Below are positions 51,563-60,944 of a DNA stretch of 64,000 bases, piece by piece. The notes under the pieces are model-generated. The model saw nothing but the letters and a program-made list of their open reading frames with translations. It was not told where the DNA came from and did no database searches. The stretch comes from Roseibium album (lineage in GTDB: Bacteria > Pseudomonadota > Alphaproteobacteria > Rhizobiales > Stappiaceae), in contig CXTY01000002.1 in NCBI GenBank assembly GCA_001404055.1, forward strand, positions 1 through 64,000, given 5' to 3'. Position 1 is the first letter of the stretch. Every line of letters begins with the position of its first letter. Made by a program: the position numbers and the translations under genes.

Positions 51563-53083
51563 ATGGCCCCCTTGCTCGCCATGTCTGGGATTGAGAAGCA
51601 CTTTGCAGGGATACCGGCACTGCAAGGCGCCGCCCTTGAAATTGCTCCTGGAGAAGTGCACGCGCTCATCGGCCAAAACGGTGCGGGCAAGTCCACCCTC
51701 ATAAAGATTCTGACTGGCCTTTATCGGCGTGACGAAGGCACAATTGACTTTCTTGGCTCCCCAAGCCACCTAACCTCTCCCCGCGAATCCCAGATCGCCG
51801 GTATTGCCACAATTTACCAGGAACTCAATTTGGTTCCCCTTCGGTCCGTGAGCGAAAATGTCGTCATGGGGCAGGAACCCAAGAAGCTCGGCTATCTGAT
51901 TGACTGGCCGGAGGCGCATAGGCGAACACGAGAGATCCTCTCCAGGTTTGGCATCGAGATCGATGTCACAGCTCCGCTTGGAAGTTATTCGACCGCCATC
52001 CAACAGCTCGTCGCAATCGCCCGGGCCGTATCGATGGACGCCAAACTCGTCATCATGGATGAACCGACATCCTCACTCGACACGTCTGAGGTCGAAATCC
52101 TGTTCGGTGTTGTCAAGGACTTGAAGGCATCCGGTGTCTCGGTTCTCTACGTGTCCCATTTTCTCGATGAACTCTTCCAGATATGCGATCGGGTCACGAT
52201 TATGCGGGACGGCCAGACAGTGGGCTGTCAGGACATAGCGGACACAACAAAGCTCGACCTGATAGCCGGTATGCTCGGCCGCAATGCCTCTGAAATTGCA
52301 TCTGAAGGTCTCACTGAGCTGGCAGGCGACGGGACGACTTACGATGAAATCGTCCTGCAGGTCGACAATGTGGCAACAGGGCCCCGACTGACTGATTTTT
52401 CAATGACGCTTCACCGTGGCGAAATCGTTGGACTTGGTGGACTACTTGGATCTGGGCGAACAGAAGCAGCCCGGAGCATTTTTGGCGTTGATCACATCAC
52501 AAATGGTTCGATCAAGCTCAAGGGAGCGGAATTCAATCCTGCAGAACCATCTGATGCCATTCGTGCGGGAATCGGACTGCTGACCGAAGATCGCAAGGAG
52601 GAAGGCATCGTCCCGCATATGTCTGTTCGCGAGAACCTGACACTCGCGCTTCTTCCAAGCATGCGAAAGAACGGTCAGATCGATCTGGAGAAGGAAAGGG
52701 CTCTTGTCGAGGACTTCATACGAAAACTCGGGATCAAGACCTCTCACATGGATCAACCGATCCGAGAACTTTCCGGCGGTAACCAGCAGAAGGTTCTGCT
52801 TGCGCGCTGGCTTGCAACCAAGCCGGACATTTTGATCCTTGATGAACCGACACGCGGCGTCGACGTCGGTGCAAAACGCGAAATTCAATCCATAATTCGC
52901 AGTTTTGTCGACGAGGGCCATGCTGTGCTCCTGATCAGTTCCGAATTCGAGGAACTTGTCGAAGGAGCCAACCGCATCGTCGTCATGCACGAAGGCAAAG
53001 CTGTTTCCGAGCTGACCAATCCCGGAATTACCGAGAACGCGCTGGTCAAGGCGCTTGCACATCACGAAGGGGCCACCACATGA
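51563..53083 (+). CDS. Sugar ABC transporter ATPase, YtfR-like
   Basis: This 506-residue protein has two ABC domains in tandem. Domain 1 has Walker A GQNGAGKST (about 38) and Walker B LVIMDEPTSSLD. Domain 2 has a degenerate P-loop GLLGSGRTE (about 295), signature LSGGNQQK and Walker B DILILDEPTRGVD. This is the CUT2 layout (as in RbsA/MglA/YtfR), with one active ATP site. ATG 51563 has GGAG upstream; the longer frame from 51404 lies inside the preceding gene. Confidence 0.92.
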   Translation: MAPLLAMSGIEKHFAGIPALQGAALEIAPGEVHALIGQNGAGKSTLIKILTGLYRRDEGTIDFLGSPSHLTSPRESQIAGIATIYQELNLVPLRSVSENVVMGQEPKKLGYLIDWPEAHRRTREILSRFGIEIDVTAPLGSYSTAIQQLVAIARAVSMDAKLVIMDEPTSSLDTSEVEILFGVVKDLKASGVSVLYVSHFLDELFQICDRVTIMRDGQTVGCQDIADTTKLDLIAGMLGRNASEIASEGLTELAGDGTTYDEIVLQVDNVATGPRLTDFSMTLHRGEIVGLGGLLGSGRTEAARSIFGVDHITNGSIKLKGAEFNPAEPSDAIRAGIGLLTEDRKEEGIVPHMSVRENLTLALLPSMRKNGQIDLEKERALVEDFIRKLGIKTSHMDQPIRELSGGNQQKVLLARWLATKPDILILDEPTRGVDVGAKREIQSIIRSFVDEGHAVLLISSEFEELVEGANRIVVMHEGKAVSELTNPGITENALVKALAHHEGATT

Positions 53084-54063
53084 CCAGCCTCACCACGAAT
53101 GAACCCATACGTGCGGATCTCGTTGGCCGGTTGAAAAACCATGGTGGCCTGATCGCACTCGGAGTCATATTGGTCTTCAACATACTGGTGACACCAAACT
53201 TTCTGCATACACAGACGCTTGCGGTCAATATCTCACAGGTCGCCACAATTGCTATCGTCGCCATGGGGATGACACTGGTCATTGCCACGGGTGGCATCGA
53301 CCTTTCCGTCGGGGCAGTGATGGCCTTGTCCGGCGCCCTGGCGCCGCTAATCTTCATGTCAGACTTTGGCGTTGCTTATCCTGTTCTTGGTCTCATCGCC
53401 GCCCTGTTTTTTCCGCTAGTTGCTGCACTGATATGCGGCCTGTTCAATGGCGTTATCGTTGCTGTTCTAAAAGTGCAGCCGATCATCGCCACGCTGATCC
53501 TGTTCATTTCCGGTCGCGGCATTGCCCAGGTTCTGACAAACGGCAATCTACAGACATTTTCAAACCCGGAGTTTAGCTATCTGGGAACGGGAAAAATTCT
53601 CGGCTTTCCGTTTCAAGGCTGGCTCGCGGTGGCGATTGCCTGCATTCTCTTCTGGGTGGTCAACAGGACCGTGTTTGGCCGCTATCTGCTCGCAATCGGA
53701 GGCAATGAACGCGCAGCCAAGCTTTCGGGCGGGCCAGTGCAACGGGTCAAGATCGGGGCCTATGTCATCTGTTCAATGTTGTCCGGTCTGGCTGGCCTCA
53801 TCGTGGTTGCGATCAATTCAGCCTCGGATGCGGCCAGAAACGGTAACCTGATGGAGCTGGACGCCATTGCCGCGGCTGTGGTTGGCGGCGCGCTGTTGCA
53901 AGGTGGCAAGGCTCCGATTTTTGGCGCGATCCTGGGTGCTGTCATCATTCAGCTCGTCAAATACACCCTTCTAGCCAATGGCGTAGAGGATGAAGTCGCC
54001 CTGATTGCAAAGGCGCTGATCATTCTTGCTGCCGTCTACATTCAGCAAGCGCGAAAGGAATAA
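53080..54063 (+). CDS. Sugar ABC transporter permease, YtfT-like
   Basis: This 327-residue RbsC-type permease has 8-10 membrane segments. It has the family loop [25 protein letters not shown] and the late GGALLQGGKAPIFGAILGA. Start overlaps the ATPase stop by 4 bp (ATGA). Paired with the second permease at 54068, as in YtfT/YjfF, so the channel is a heterodimer. Confidence 0.9.
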   Translation: MTSLTTNEPIRADLVGRLKNHGGLIALGVILVFNILVTPNFLHTQTLAVNISQVATIAIVAMGMTLVIATGGIDLSVGAVMALSGALAPLIFMSDFGVAYPVLGLIAALFFPLVAALICGLFNGVIVAVLKVQPIIATLILFISGRGIAQVLTNGNLQTFSNPEFSYLGTGKILGFPFQGWLAVAIACILFWVVNRTVFGRYLLAIGGNERAAKLSGGPVQRVKIGAYVICSMLSGLAGLIVVAINSASDAARNGNLMELDAIAAAVVGGALLQGGKAPIFGAILGAVIIQLVKYTLLANGVEDEVALIAKALIILAAVYIQQARKE

Positions 54064-54067
54064 TACC

Positions 54068-55069
54068 GTGCTTGATCAAAATGCCTTCGATCTTCGAAAG
54101 TACATTTCAAGAAACCCGCAATCCGTCGCTGTCTGGATCGCGCTCATCGTGCTGATCGCCTTTGGCGTATTGCGCTACGAAAACTTCGGTGGCGCATATA
54201 ACATCTCGTCATTTCTGAATTACAACGCGATGTTCATCGCAATATCGCTGGGAATGTGTTTCGTCATTCTCACTGGTGGAATTGATCTGTCTGTTGGGTC
54301 CGTAGCTGCCTTCACATCGGTGATAGCTGCCTACCTCAGCCCTTACGGCATCGAAGTCGCCATGCCACTGGCAATTTTGTCCGGTGTTGCTTTCGGTCTG
54401 TTCAACGCGGTTTGCATTGTCTACCTGCACATCCCGCCCTTCATCGCCACCCTTGCGACAATGCTTGGTGCCAAGGGTGGTTCGCTGGTCATTTCTGGAG
54501 CCCAGACGATTGCGGTCGACTGGGGATCGAATTTTACCCAGCTCGGCATGGAAAAGGCTTTCGGGCTGGTTCCCTGGACAATCGTGATTGTCGGCATCCT
54601 GATCGTGGGTCTCTGGATCGTTCTGGAAATGACAAGCCTGGGCAGAACAGTGCTCGCAGTTGGCGGGGGCGAAGACGCTACCGTCATGATGGGCTTGAAG
54701 GTCAATCGCGCCAAGATCTTCGTATACGCACTTTCCGGCGGTTGCGCCGGGTTGGCTGGCGTTTTTCTCGCCTCTGGATTTGGAGCAGGTCAACCGCTGG
54801 AAGGCGTTGGGTGGGAACTTTCGGCGATTGCCTCAGTGGTCGTCGGCGGCACTCTGCTCACCGGTGGCCTCGGCTCCATTCCAGCAACTGTTGCAGGCGC
54901 TCTCCTTCTTGGGCTTGTCTTCAACATTCTAAATTTTGAAAACGGCAAGGGCTGGATTAGCTTCAGTGCCTACTGGCAGATGGTCATTCGCGGCGCTTTC
55001 CTGTTTGCGGTCATTCTGTTCCAGACACGCGTGATGAACCGACAGTCAAAGGTAGAACTCGCAAGATGA
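54068..55069 (+). CDS. Sugar ABC transporter permease, YjfF-like
   Basis: This 333-residue RbsC-type permease has [45 protein letters not shown], and [29 protein letters not shown] at 54068 is preferred, with AAAGGA 9 nt upstream and 4 bp after the first permease stop. The ATG-started frame from 54026 would overlap the first permease by 38 bp. It completes the importer and overlaps the dehydratase gene by 4 bp, tying uptake to catabolism. Confidence 0.88.
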   Translation: MLDQNAFDLRKYISRNPQSVAVWIALIVLIAFGVLRYENFGGAYNISSFLNYNAMFIAISLGMCFVILTGGIDLSVGSVAAFTSVIAAYLSPYGIEVAMPLAILSGVAFGLFNAVCIVYLHIPPFIATLATMLGAKGGSLVISGAQTIAVDWGSNFTQLGMEKAFGLVPWTIVIVGILIVGLWIVLEMTSLGRTVLAVGGGEDATVMMGLKVNRAKIFVYALSGGCAGLAGVFLASGFGAGQPLEGVGWELSAIASVVVGGTLLTGGLGSIPATVAGALLLGLVFNILNFENGKGWISFSAYWQMVIRGAFLFAVILFQTRVMNRQSKVELAR

Positions 55070-56175
55070 CAACAATCACGGACATACGTACCCAGTTGTT
55101 CCATGTCCCCCTGGCGGAGGTGCTGGTCGATGCCAAGCATGGTGATCATACATTTTTCGAGCTGATAACCGCGACCGTTACTCTTGACGACGGTTCTCAG
55201 GGAACGGGTTACTCCTATACCGGCGGCAAGGGCGGACACGCCATCGCTGCAATGATCGACCAGGACCTGACACCATTTCTTGTTGGTCAGGAAGCGGAGA
55301 ACGTCGAGAGCCTCTATGAGGCGATGCAATGGCACGTTCACTATGTGGCACGCGGCGGGATCGCTTCCTTTGCCATCTCGGCAGTTGATATTGCGCTCTG
55401 GGATATTCGCGGCAAAAAAACAGGATTGCCTCTTTGGAAACTTTCGGGTGGCGCAGACAAAACCTGCAAGGCCTATTGCGGTGGCATCGACCTGAGTTTC
55501 CCGCTACCCAAGCTACTCCGAAACATTCAGGGTTATCTGGATCGCGGCTTCAACGGTGTGAAGATCAAGATAGGCCAACCAACCCTTAAAGAAGATATCA
55601 CGCGCATTGCAGCCGTTCGGGAACTGATCGGCCCTGATATCGCCTTCATGGTGGATGCAAATTATTCCATGTCAGTTGAAGAGGCTATCACCGCAGCAAA
55701 GGCTTTCGAACCATATGATCTATTATGGTTTGAAGAACCGACGATCCCGGATGACTATCTGGGCTACGGCAAAATTGTCGATGCCACCGGCTTCCCGTTG
55801 GCCATGGGCGAGAACCTGCACACGATCCATGAATTCGAATATGCCTTTGAGCAATCAAAACTGAGCTTTATCCAACCCGATGCATCCAATTGCGGCGGCA
55901 TAACCGGTTTCCTGCAGGTGGCAGATCTTTCCAGAAAGCACAATGTACCGGTCTGCAGTCACGGCATGCAGGAGCTTCATGTCAGTCTGGTCTCGGGTCA
56001 GTCCAACGCCGGCTGGATTGAAGTTCATTCCTTCCCGATCGATCAATACACCACACGGCCATTGGAAGTCCGCAATCAACGGGCTGTAGCCCCTGATGCG
56101 CCAGGCACGGGCGTAACTTTCGATTGGAACATTCTCGAACAATTCAAAATCTTCGCACTTCAGAGGGCATCATGA
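55066..56175 (+). CDS. Mandelate-racemase-group enolase-superfamily sugar acid dehydratase
   Basis: This 369-residue protein has a capping domain (about 1-130) and a barrel with the MR-group active site: Lys166-x-Lys168 (GVKIKIGQ), metal ligands Asp197 (VDANYS), Glu223 region (LLWFEEPT) and Glu249 (MGENLH), and the His-Asp dyad His299 (CSHGMQ) with Asp272 (IQPDASN). These residues fit dehydration of an aldonic or uronic-derived acid to a 2-keto-3-deoxy acid. Its neighbours, a Zn-alcohol dehydrogenase and a KduD-like SDR, fit the same route. Sugar specificity cannot be read from the sequence. Confidence 0.88.
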   Translation: MTTITDIRTQLFHVPLAEVLVDAKHGDHTFFELITATVTLDDGSQGTGYSYTGGKGGHAIAAMIDQDLTPFLVGQEAENVESLYEAMQWHVHYVARGGIASFAISAVDIALWDIRGKKTGLPLWKLSGGADKTCKAYCGGIDLSFPLPKLLRNIQGYLDRGFNGVKIKIGQPTLKEDITRIAAVRELIGPDIAFMVDANYSMSVEEAITAAKAFEPYDLLWFEEPTIPDDYLGYGKIVDATGFPLAMGENLHTIHEFEYAFEQSKLSFIQPDASNCGGITGFLQVADLSRKHNVPVCSHGMQELHVSLVSGQSNAGWIEVHSFPIDQYTTRPLEVRNQRAVAPDAPGTGVTFDWNILEQFKIFALQRAS

Positions 56176-57206
56176 TCACCAAAGCTGCTGTTTACCGCGG
56201 GAACAAAACTTTCAGCCTTGAAGAAAAGCAAGTCCGTGAACCCGGACCGGGAGAGGTGCAGATCAAGGTCGCCTATTGCGGTATCTGCGGAACAGACCTC
56301 CATATTTTCCTCGGACACATGGACCAGCGTGTCGGTTTTGAGCGCACCATTGGCCATGAAATGTCCGGTGTCGTTTCCGCTGTCGGAGAAGGCGTCTCCG
56401 GCTTTGAAGCCGGTCAGAAGATCGTGGTCCGTCCACTCGACCATTGTGGCGATTGCCCGGCATGCAACGCCGGTCATGAGCATATCTGCCACAACCTGAA
56501 ATTCATCGGTATCGATTCAGAAGGGGCGTTTCAGGAATTCTGGAATGTCCCTTCACACACAGTTCACATGCTTCCGGAAAATGTCGATCTCTCGCATGCT
56601 GCGCTGATCGAGCCTCTTGCCGTTGCCTGCCACGACGTCAACCGGGCGAAGATTGTCAAAGGCGAAGACGTTCTGGTCATTGGCGGCGGCCCGATCGGAC
56701 TGCTTGTCGCGCTGGTCGCAAGGCACGCAGGTGGCAATGTGATCATCAGCGAGATCAGCGAAACCCGGCTCGCTTATGCCCAGAAGCAGGGCTTCAAGAC
56801 CATCAACCCGAAATCTGTCGATCCGGTTGAAGAGATCAACAGGCAGACCAATAGCAAAGGTGCTGACGTTGTCTTTGAGGTTTCTGGCAGCCGACCAGGT
56901 GTAGACCTGATGACCGCAGCTGCTGCCACGCGCGGGCGAATTGTCATGGTTGCTATTCATGCCAACAAGCCGACCGTCGATATGTTCCAGTTCTTCTGGC
57001 GTGAACTCGAGCTCTTCGGCGCCCGCGTCTATCGTCCTGAAGATTACGACCAGGCCATGAAACTGCTGACGGAAGGCGTCGTGGACTGCGCATCCTTCAT
57101 AACGGACGTCCAACCTCTTGAAGCGATCCAGAGCGCCTTTGAGGCTCTGACCTCGAACCCAAGTGCAATCAAATCCATGATCCAGATTTCCAAGGTATCC
57201 GAATGA
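56172..57206 (+). CDS. Zn-dependent sugar/polyol dehydrogenase (MDR family)
   Basis: This 344-residue protein has catalytic Zn ligands in [12 protein letters not shown] and IGHEMSGVV, a structural-Zn-like [15 protein letters not shown] cluster, and cofactor fold [19 protein letters not shown]. It is of the threonine/sorbitol/L-idonate dehydrogenase type. It overlaps the dehydratase stop by 4 bp and the KduD-like gene by 4 bp. It probably oxidises the imported sugar or a keto-polyol intermediate. Confidence 0.88.
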   Translation: MITKAAVYRGNKTFSLEEKQVREPGPGEVQIKVAYCGICGTDLHIFLGHMDQRVGFERTIGHEMSGVVSAVGEGVSGFEAGQKIVVRPLDHCGDCPACNAGHEHICHNLKFIGIDSEGAFQEFWNVPSHTVHMLPENVDLSHAALIEPLAVACHDVNRAKIVKGEDVLVIGGGPIGLLVALVARHAGGNVIISEISETRLAYAQKQGFKTINPKSVDPVEEINRQTNSKGADVVFEVSGSRPGVDLMTAAAATRGRIVMVAIHANKPTVDMFQFFWRELELFGARVYRPEDYDQAMKLLTEGVVDCASFITDVQPLEAIQSAFEALTSNPSAIKSMIQISKVSE

Positions 57207-57973
57207 GTGTCCTGAACAATTTTTCTCTTGCCGGGAAAACCGCCCTTGTGACCGGTGCAAAACGCGGAATCGGCAAAGCGATGGCCATCGGCCTTGCAGA
57301 AGCAGGTGCCGATATCATCGCGGTCAGCGCCAGTCTGGAAACCAATGGTAGCGACGTCGGGAACGCCGTCGCGGCTCTTGGAAGAAAATTCAGCGCCTAC
57401 CAGTGCGACTTTGCCAATCGCGAAGCGCTGAAATCTTTTACCAGTGAAGTGCAGCAGGACCATCCGGTGATTGATGTCCTCATCAACAACGCCGGTACGA
57501 TCAAGCGAGCACCCGCGGTCGAACATGGTGACGACATTTGGGACGAGGTTATCGAGGTAAACCTTTCTTCGCAGTTCATCCTGACCCGCGAGATTGGTGC
57601 TGGAATGGTCAAACGCGGAAGCGGCAAGGTCATTTTCACGGCTTCGCTCCTCACGTTCCAAGGCGGGATCACGGTTCCTGGCTATGCGGCTTCGAAGGGT
57701 GGTATCGGACAATTGACGAAGGCCTTTGCCAATGAATGGGCGGCCCGGGGTGTCAATGTGAATGCCATCGCACCGGGCTATATTGCGACGGACAACACTG
57801 AAGCACTACGCAACGATCCAGACCGGTCGAAATCCATTCTGGAACGCATACCAGCAGGCCGTTGGGGCAATGCTGAGGACTTTGCTGGTCCCGCCGTCTT
57901 TCTGGCTTCGAACGCCTCCGACTACATGCATGGCACTGTCATGACCGTAGATGGCGGCTGGATGGGTCGGTAA
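57203..57973 (+). CDS. KduD-like SDR (2-keto-3-deoxy acid dehydrogenase)
   Basis: This 256-residue classical SDR has TGAKRGIG cofactor motif, NNAGTIKRAPAVEH, Ser in TASLLTFQGG, Tyr-Lys in GYAASKGGIG, and the KduD-typical NEWAARGVNVNAIAPGYIATDN and ERIPAGRWG. KduD acts on 2-keto-3-deoxygluconate-type acids. Following an MR-type dehydratase, it would oxidise the 2-keto-3-deoxy product to a diketo acid for aldol or hydrolytic cleavage, as in the non-phosphorylative L-fucose and L-rhamnose routes. The cleaving enzyme is not in this window. Confidence 0.88.
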   Translation: MSVLNNFSLAGKTALVTGAKRGIGKAMAIGLAEAGADIIAVSASLETNGSDVGNAVAALGRKFSAYQCDFANREALKSFTSEVQQDHPVIDVLINNAGTIKRAPAVEHGDDIWDEVIEVNLSSQFILTREIGAGMVKRGSGKVIFTASLLTFQGGITVPGYAASKGGIGQLTKAFANEWAARGVNVNAIAPGYIATDNTEALRNDPDRSKSILERIPAGRWGNAEDFAGPAVFLASNASDYMHGTVMTVDGGWMGR

Positions 57974-58039
57974 CTCCAGCGATTTGAATTGTCGCACCCC
58001 AGTTACGGCTCCTGGCACATGAGACCTTTAGAAGATTGG

Positions 58040-58063
58040 AAGTGCTCGAAAGAGCACTTTCAC
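58040..58063. terminator. Terminator between convergent operons
   Basis: AAGTGCTC-GAAA-GAGCACTT, a perfect 8-bp stem with a GNRA-type tetraloop, then TTCAC. It lies between the ends of the KduD-like gene and the TRAP binding protein on the opposite strand and can stop both. Confidence 0.6.
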
Positions 58064-58101
58064 ATCGTGCGAGTGGCCGCCGCATGTGGGGTTGCCGCAG
58101 T

Positions 58102-59073
58102 CTATTTTTTCCCGAGCTTACGAGGCAGATAGCCTAATTTCTTCCAGGCCTGATAGCCGTTGGCAAAGACCTGCTGGCTTTCGTAAACCTTCCTGAAGTC
58201 TTCATCCTCGGTGGCCTTTGCCTCAATGACGGCCTGTGTCAAATCAGCGAGGTGCTCCAACATCGCAATTGGCGGTCTTAGGGCTGATAAACCGTTTTCC
58301 GAACCCCCGCGGATCACATTGCCCGGAGTTGTTTCGCCGCGTGACAGCGACCGCAGCGTCGTGGCAGAGCATGCTGTGTTGAACATAGCCTTGGTCTGAC
58401 CCTCAAGACCGTCCCAGACGTCCTTGTTCACGATCAGGTGGAACGCTGTGTAGGTCTGATGCCAGCCCGGAAAATACTGGAATATCTCCGACCCTGGCAG
58501 CAGGGTTATGGATGCACCCGCGTCCTGCATCACCTTTCCGCCTAGACCAGCGTAGCGGACCTTGAGTCCTCTAAAATTATTGATTGACGTGATTTCCTTC
58601 CGAAACCACCCAGCCGTTTCCGGGCCGTTGATACCGCAAAGGATCGGATGCACGTTTCGTTTGCCGTAGATCTCTTCACCAAGCTTCTGGCCGCCACCTT
58701 CGTACCACCAGGCGGTATATTCCCAAGGGTCCATTCCAAACGGCCGGGCGGCAAACAATGGCGATGACGGGATCTTGTCTGCATCGTAACCGAGCCAGGT
58801 ATAGCCAGCCTGGATGGAGCCGTTTTGAACGGCATCGGTCAATTCCAAATGTGGCACCAGGTTTTCTGGTTCGAAGAAGCTGAACTGAACCGCACCACCC
58901 GAAACTTCATTTAATATGTCGGCGACGATGCTGGCATTTTCACCAAGCGCAGGAAGTTGTGAGGGAAAGGTATTGGGCACTTTCCAACGGATAGTGTCGG
59001 TGGCATGTGCTGCGGTGATCGTGACCGTTGCTGCGACTGTGGCCAACGCAACGGACTTGAGAAACGAAACCAT
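58102..59073 (-). CDS. Orphan TRAP binding protein, DctP family
   Basis: This 323-residue protein has a Sec signal peptide (MVSFLKSVALATVAATVTIT, then AHA) and the TRAP-P fold. It shows RWKVPNTFPSQLP, the YTWLGYDADKIPSSPLFAARPFG stretch, and the ligand Arg in GLKVRYAGLGGKVMQDAGAS. It is of the TakP-like branch for alpha-keto acids or related. ATG at 59073 has GGGAGGAAA upstream. No TRAP permease genes are adjacent in the window, so the membrane part is elsewhere or lost. The AAA+ regulator upstream on the same strand is its probable controller. Confidence 0.85.
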   Translation of the reverse strand: MVSFLKSVALATVAATVTITAAHATDTIRWKVPNTFPSQLPALGENASIVADILNEVSGGAVQFSFFEPENLVPHLELTDAVQNGSIQAGYTWLGYDADKIPSSPLFAARPFGMDPWEYTAWWYEGGGQKLGEEIYGKRNVHPILCGINGPETAGWFRKEITSINNFRGLKVRYAGLGGKVMQDAGASITLLPGSEIFQYFPGWHQTYTAFHLIVNKDVWDGLEGQTKAMFNTACSATTLRSLSRGETTPGNVIRGGSENGLSALRPPIAMLEHLADLTQAVIEAKATEDEDFRKVYESQQVFANGYQAWKKLGYLPRKLGKK

Positions 59074-59356
59074 ATTTCCTCCCAGCATGGTGACCCCCGC
59101 CACCGCGTGGCCCGATTGAACTGGCCGTGCAAACGCAACGAAGACATTCTCCTGTGCTGGGTGTTGCATCCTCCACAATCCCAACGCCGCAACCTAGAAA
59201 CATGATTTTTAGAGGTCAATTGCATTGCGGCAAACCACCTCGCAATTGCAGCATATCGTTTGACTTATCGATTGAACGAGGTCCAACACGCTACATCAAA
59301 CGATATAGAACGATCAGCAAATCCTAATAAAATCAGACTGTTAAATGAAATTCCAG

Positions 59357-59380
59357 AATTCTGGACCCCAGTCCAGAATT
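59357..59380. promoter_or_regulatory. Inverted repeat, possible activator site
   Basis: AATTCTGGAC and GTCCAGAATT form a perfect 10-bp inverted repeat around CCCA. An overlapping CCAGAATTCTGG (59353-59364) adds a third half-site. It lies about 280 bp upstream of the TRAP binding-protein gene and just after the AAA+ regulator stop. The rest of 59074-59350 shows no gene; I could not find a clear -24/-12 promoter in it. Confidence 0.6.
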
Positions 59381-59385
59381 GTGTA

Positions 59386-60789
59386 TTACACATCGTCGAT
59401 GCCAAGAGTTTTCAGCTTGTTATAGAAACTCGAACGTGAAATTCCCAGCAGACGTGCAGCCTCGTCTCTATTGCCTTTGCTGCGTAAAAGCGCATCGATA
59501 AGGGCCATTTTTTCGGCGCGCCGGATGGTTTCCGCCAAGGACACACCGGAAGGCACCGTTTCCTTGCCTCCGCCTGCAACCGGACTTTGCAGGGCCAATG
59601 CGACGTCTCGCGTACCGATCGTTTCGCCCTCGGTCTCCAGGCTTGCCCGTTCCAGCACGTTCTTCAGTTCTCTGACATTGCCAGGCCATGTGTGGGATTT
59701 CAAAAGATACAACGCTTCTTCAGAGACGGACCGACTGCCATGATCGTCGCCCAATGTGTCAACGATCATGTCGACGAGTATGTCGAAATCCTCCAGCCGT
59801 GTGCGCAATGGCGGCACCACGATGGGCAGTACGGCGAGCCGGTAATAGAGGTCCTCACGGAACCGACCTTCTGCAACCATTGCCTCCAGGTTCATGCTTG
59901 TTGTTGCAATGATGCGTACGCTAACTGAGCTGACTGCACGCGAGCCCACCGGTTCGATTACGCCGTCCTCTATGGAACGGAGCAGCTTGGCTTGAATGGC
60001 AAGCGGCATGTTGCCAATCTCATCGAGCAACAACGTGCCCCCATCCGTCAGCGCGAATTTGCCCGGCTCAACGGACGCTTCGCCGGCTGTGCTTGCCTCT
60101 GCTTGGCCGAAGAACTCTGCCTCCATACGTTCTTCGGGAATTGAGGCGACGTTTACGGCAACAAATGGCCCTGCGGAACGGTTGGACGCCAAATGGATGC
60201 CGTGCGCGAGTAGTTCCTTTCCGACGCCCGTTTCTCCGCTGATCAACACCGGGCTCTCTCGCTTGGCGATCAAGCGTGCGCGTTGCCGCAATGTCTGCAC
60301 AGCTTTGCTTGTTCCGACATAACTCGACAGGTAGAAGCGTGCCCGCCGCATCTTTGCCAGCTCAAGCCGACCTGCTTCAACCTCTGATTCCAGAGCCTTG
60401 AATTTCTTCACCAACGGTGCGAGGTCGTCGACATCACCGAAGAGCACAAACCCGACCGCACCAATCAACTGTTCATCGTCGTCTCTCAATGGAAGACGGC
60501 AAACGACGAAATTCCGCGATGAGAATTTCATGATATCGAGCAGGATCGCCTCACCCGTTCTGGCGACCTGAAGCAACTTGGTATTGGGGATGACCACTTC
60601 GATCTGATCGCCCACCTTCGGCTCCCCTCCTTCGGATCTTAAAAGATCGACATACTTATCATTTATCCAGGTGATATGACCGATACGATCGATGGCGATT
60701 GCGCCTTCGCTGACCTCTTGAAATTGTCCCAGAGCCTTGAACACGGAAGCGATATTGGCCTGCGTATCAAAAGGTGCTGAAGCCATCAT
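59386..60789 (-). CDS. AAA+ enhancer-binding-type regulator lacking GAFTGA
   Basis: 467 residues: PAS-like sensor (about 18-130), AAA+ domain with Walker A GETGVGKE (185-192), Walker B GGTLLLDEIGN (about 250-260), arginine region ending in WPGNVRELKNVLERA, and a Fis-type helix-turn-helix (NRDEAARLLGISRSSFYNKLK, about 440-460). The loop that touches sigma-54 should read GAFTGA; here residues 232-237 are ASTAGE after EAEFFGQAE. So it resembles NtrC-class proteins that do not act with sigma-54, such as TyrR-like cases. It lies upstream of the orphan TRAP gene on the same strand and probably controls it. Confidence 0.85.
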   Translation of the reverse strand: MMASAPFDTQANIASVFKALGQFQEVSEGAIAIDRIGHITWINDKYVDLLRSEGGEPKVGDQIEVVIPNTKLLQVARTGEAILLDIMKFSSRNFVVCRLPLRDDDEQLIGAVGFVLFGDVDDLAPLVKKFKALESEVEAGRLELAKMRRARFYLSSYVGTSKAVQTLRQRARLIAKRESPVLISGETGVGKELLAHGIHLASNRSAGPFVAVNVASIPEERMEAEFFGQAEASTAGEASVEPGKFALTDGGTLLLDEIGNMPLAIQAKLLRSIEDGVIEPVGSRAVSSVSVRIIATTSMNLEAMVAEGRFREDLYYRLAVLPIVVPPLRTRLEDFDILVDMIVDTLGDDHGSRSVSEEALYLLKSHTWPGNVRELKNVLERASLETEGETIGTRDVALALQSPVAGGGKETVPSGVSLAETIRRAEKMALIDALLRSKGNRDEAARLLGISRSSFYNKLKTLGIDDV

Positions 60790-60944
60790 TCGTCCTTCCC
60801 GGGTCTAAGAAGCCTGATAAAGCCTGCTTTTTGGGGGTACTTGAACAATCGGCAGCTTCATTGGCAAAATAACCTAGTCGAGGGGAGTCGTGCCCACAAC
60901 GATTTCTTTATCAGCCAAACGGTGTGTTGACGAAAGCCGTTACC

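Noticed and set aside
53080..54063. Ribose transporter (RbsABC) as the name of the ABC system
   Set aside because: Two different permeases and a YtfQ-like binding protein fit the YtfQRT-YjfF arrangement better than RbsABC, which has a single permease.
59074..59350. Sigma-54 promoter for the orphan TRAP gene
   Set aside because: The best GG...GC candidate has an 11-bp instead of 10-bp spacing, and the adjacent regulator lacks GAFTGA.
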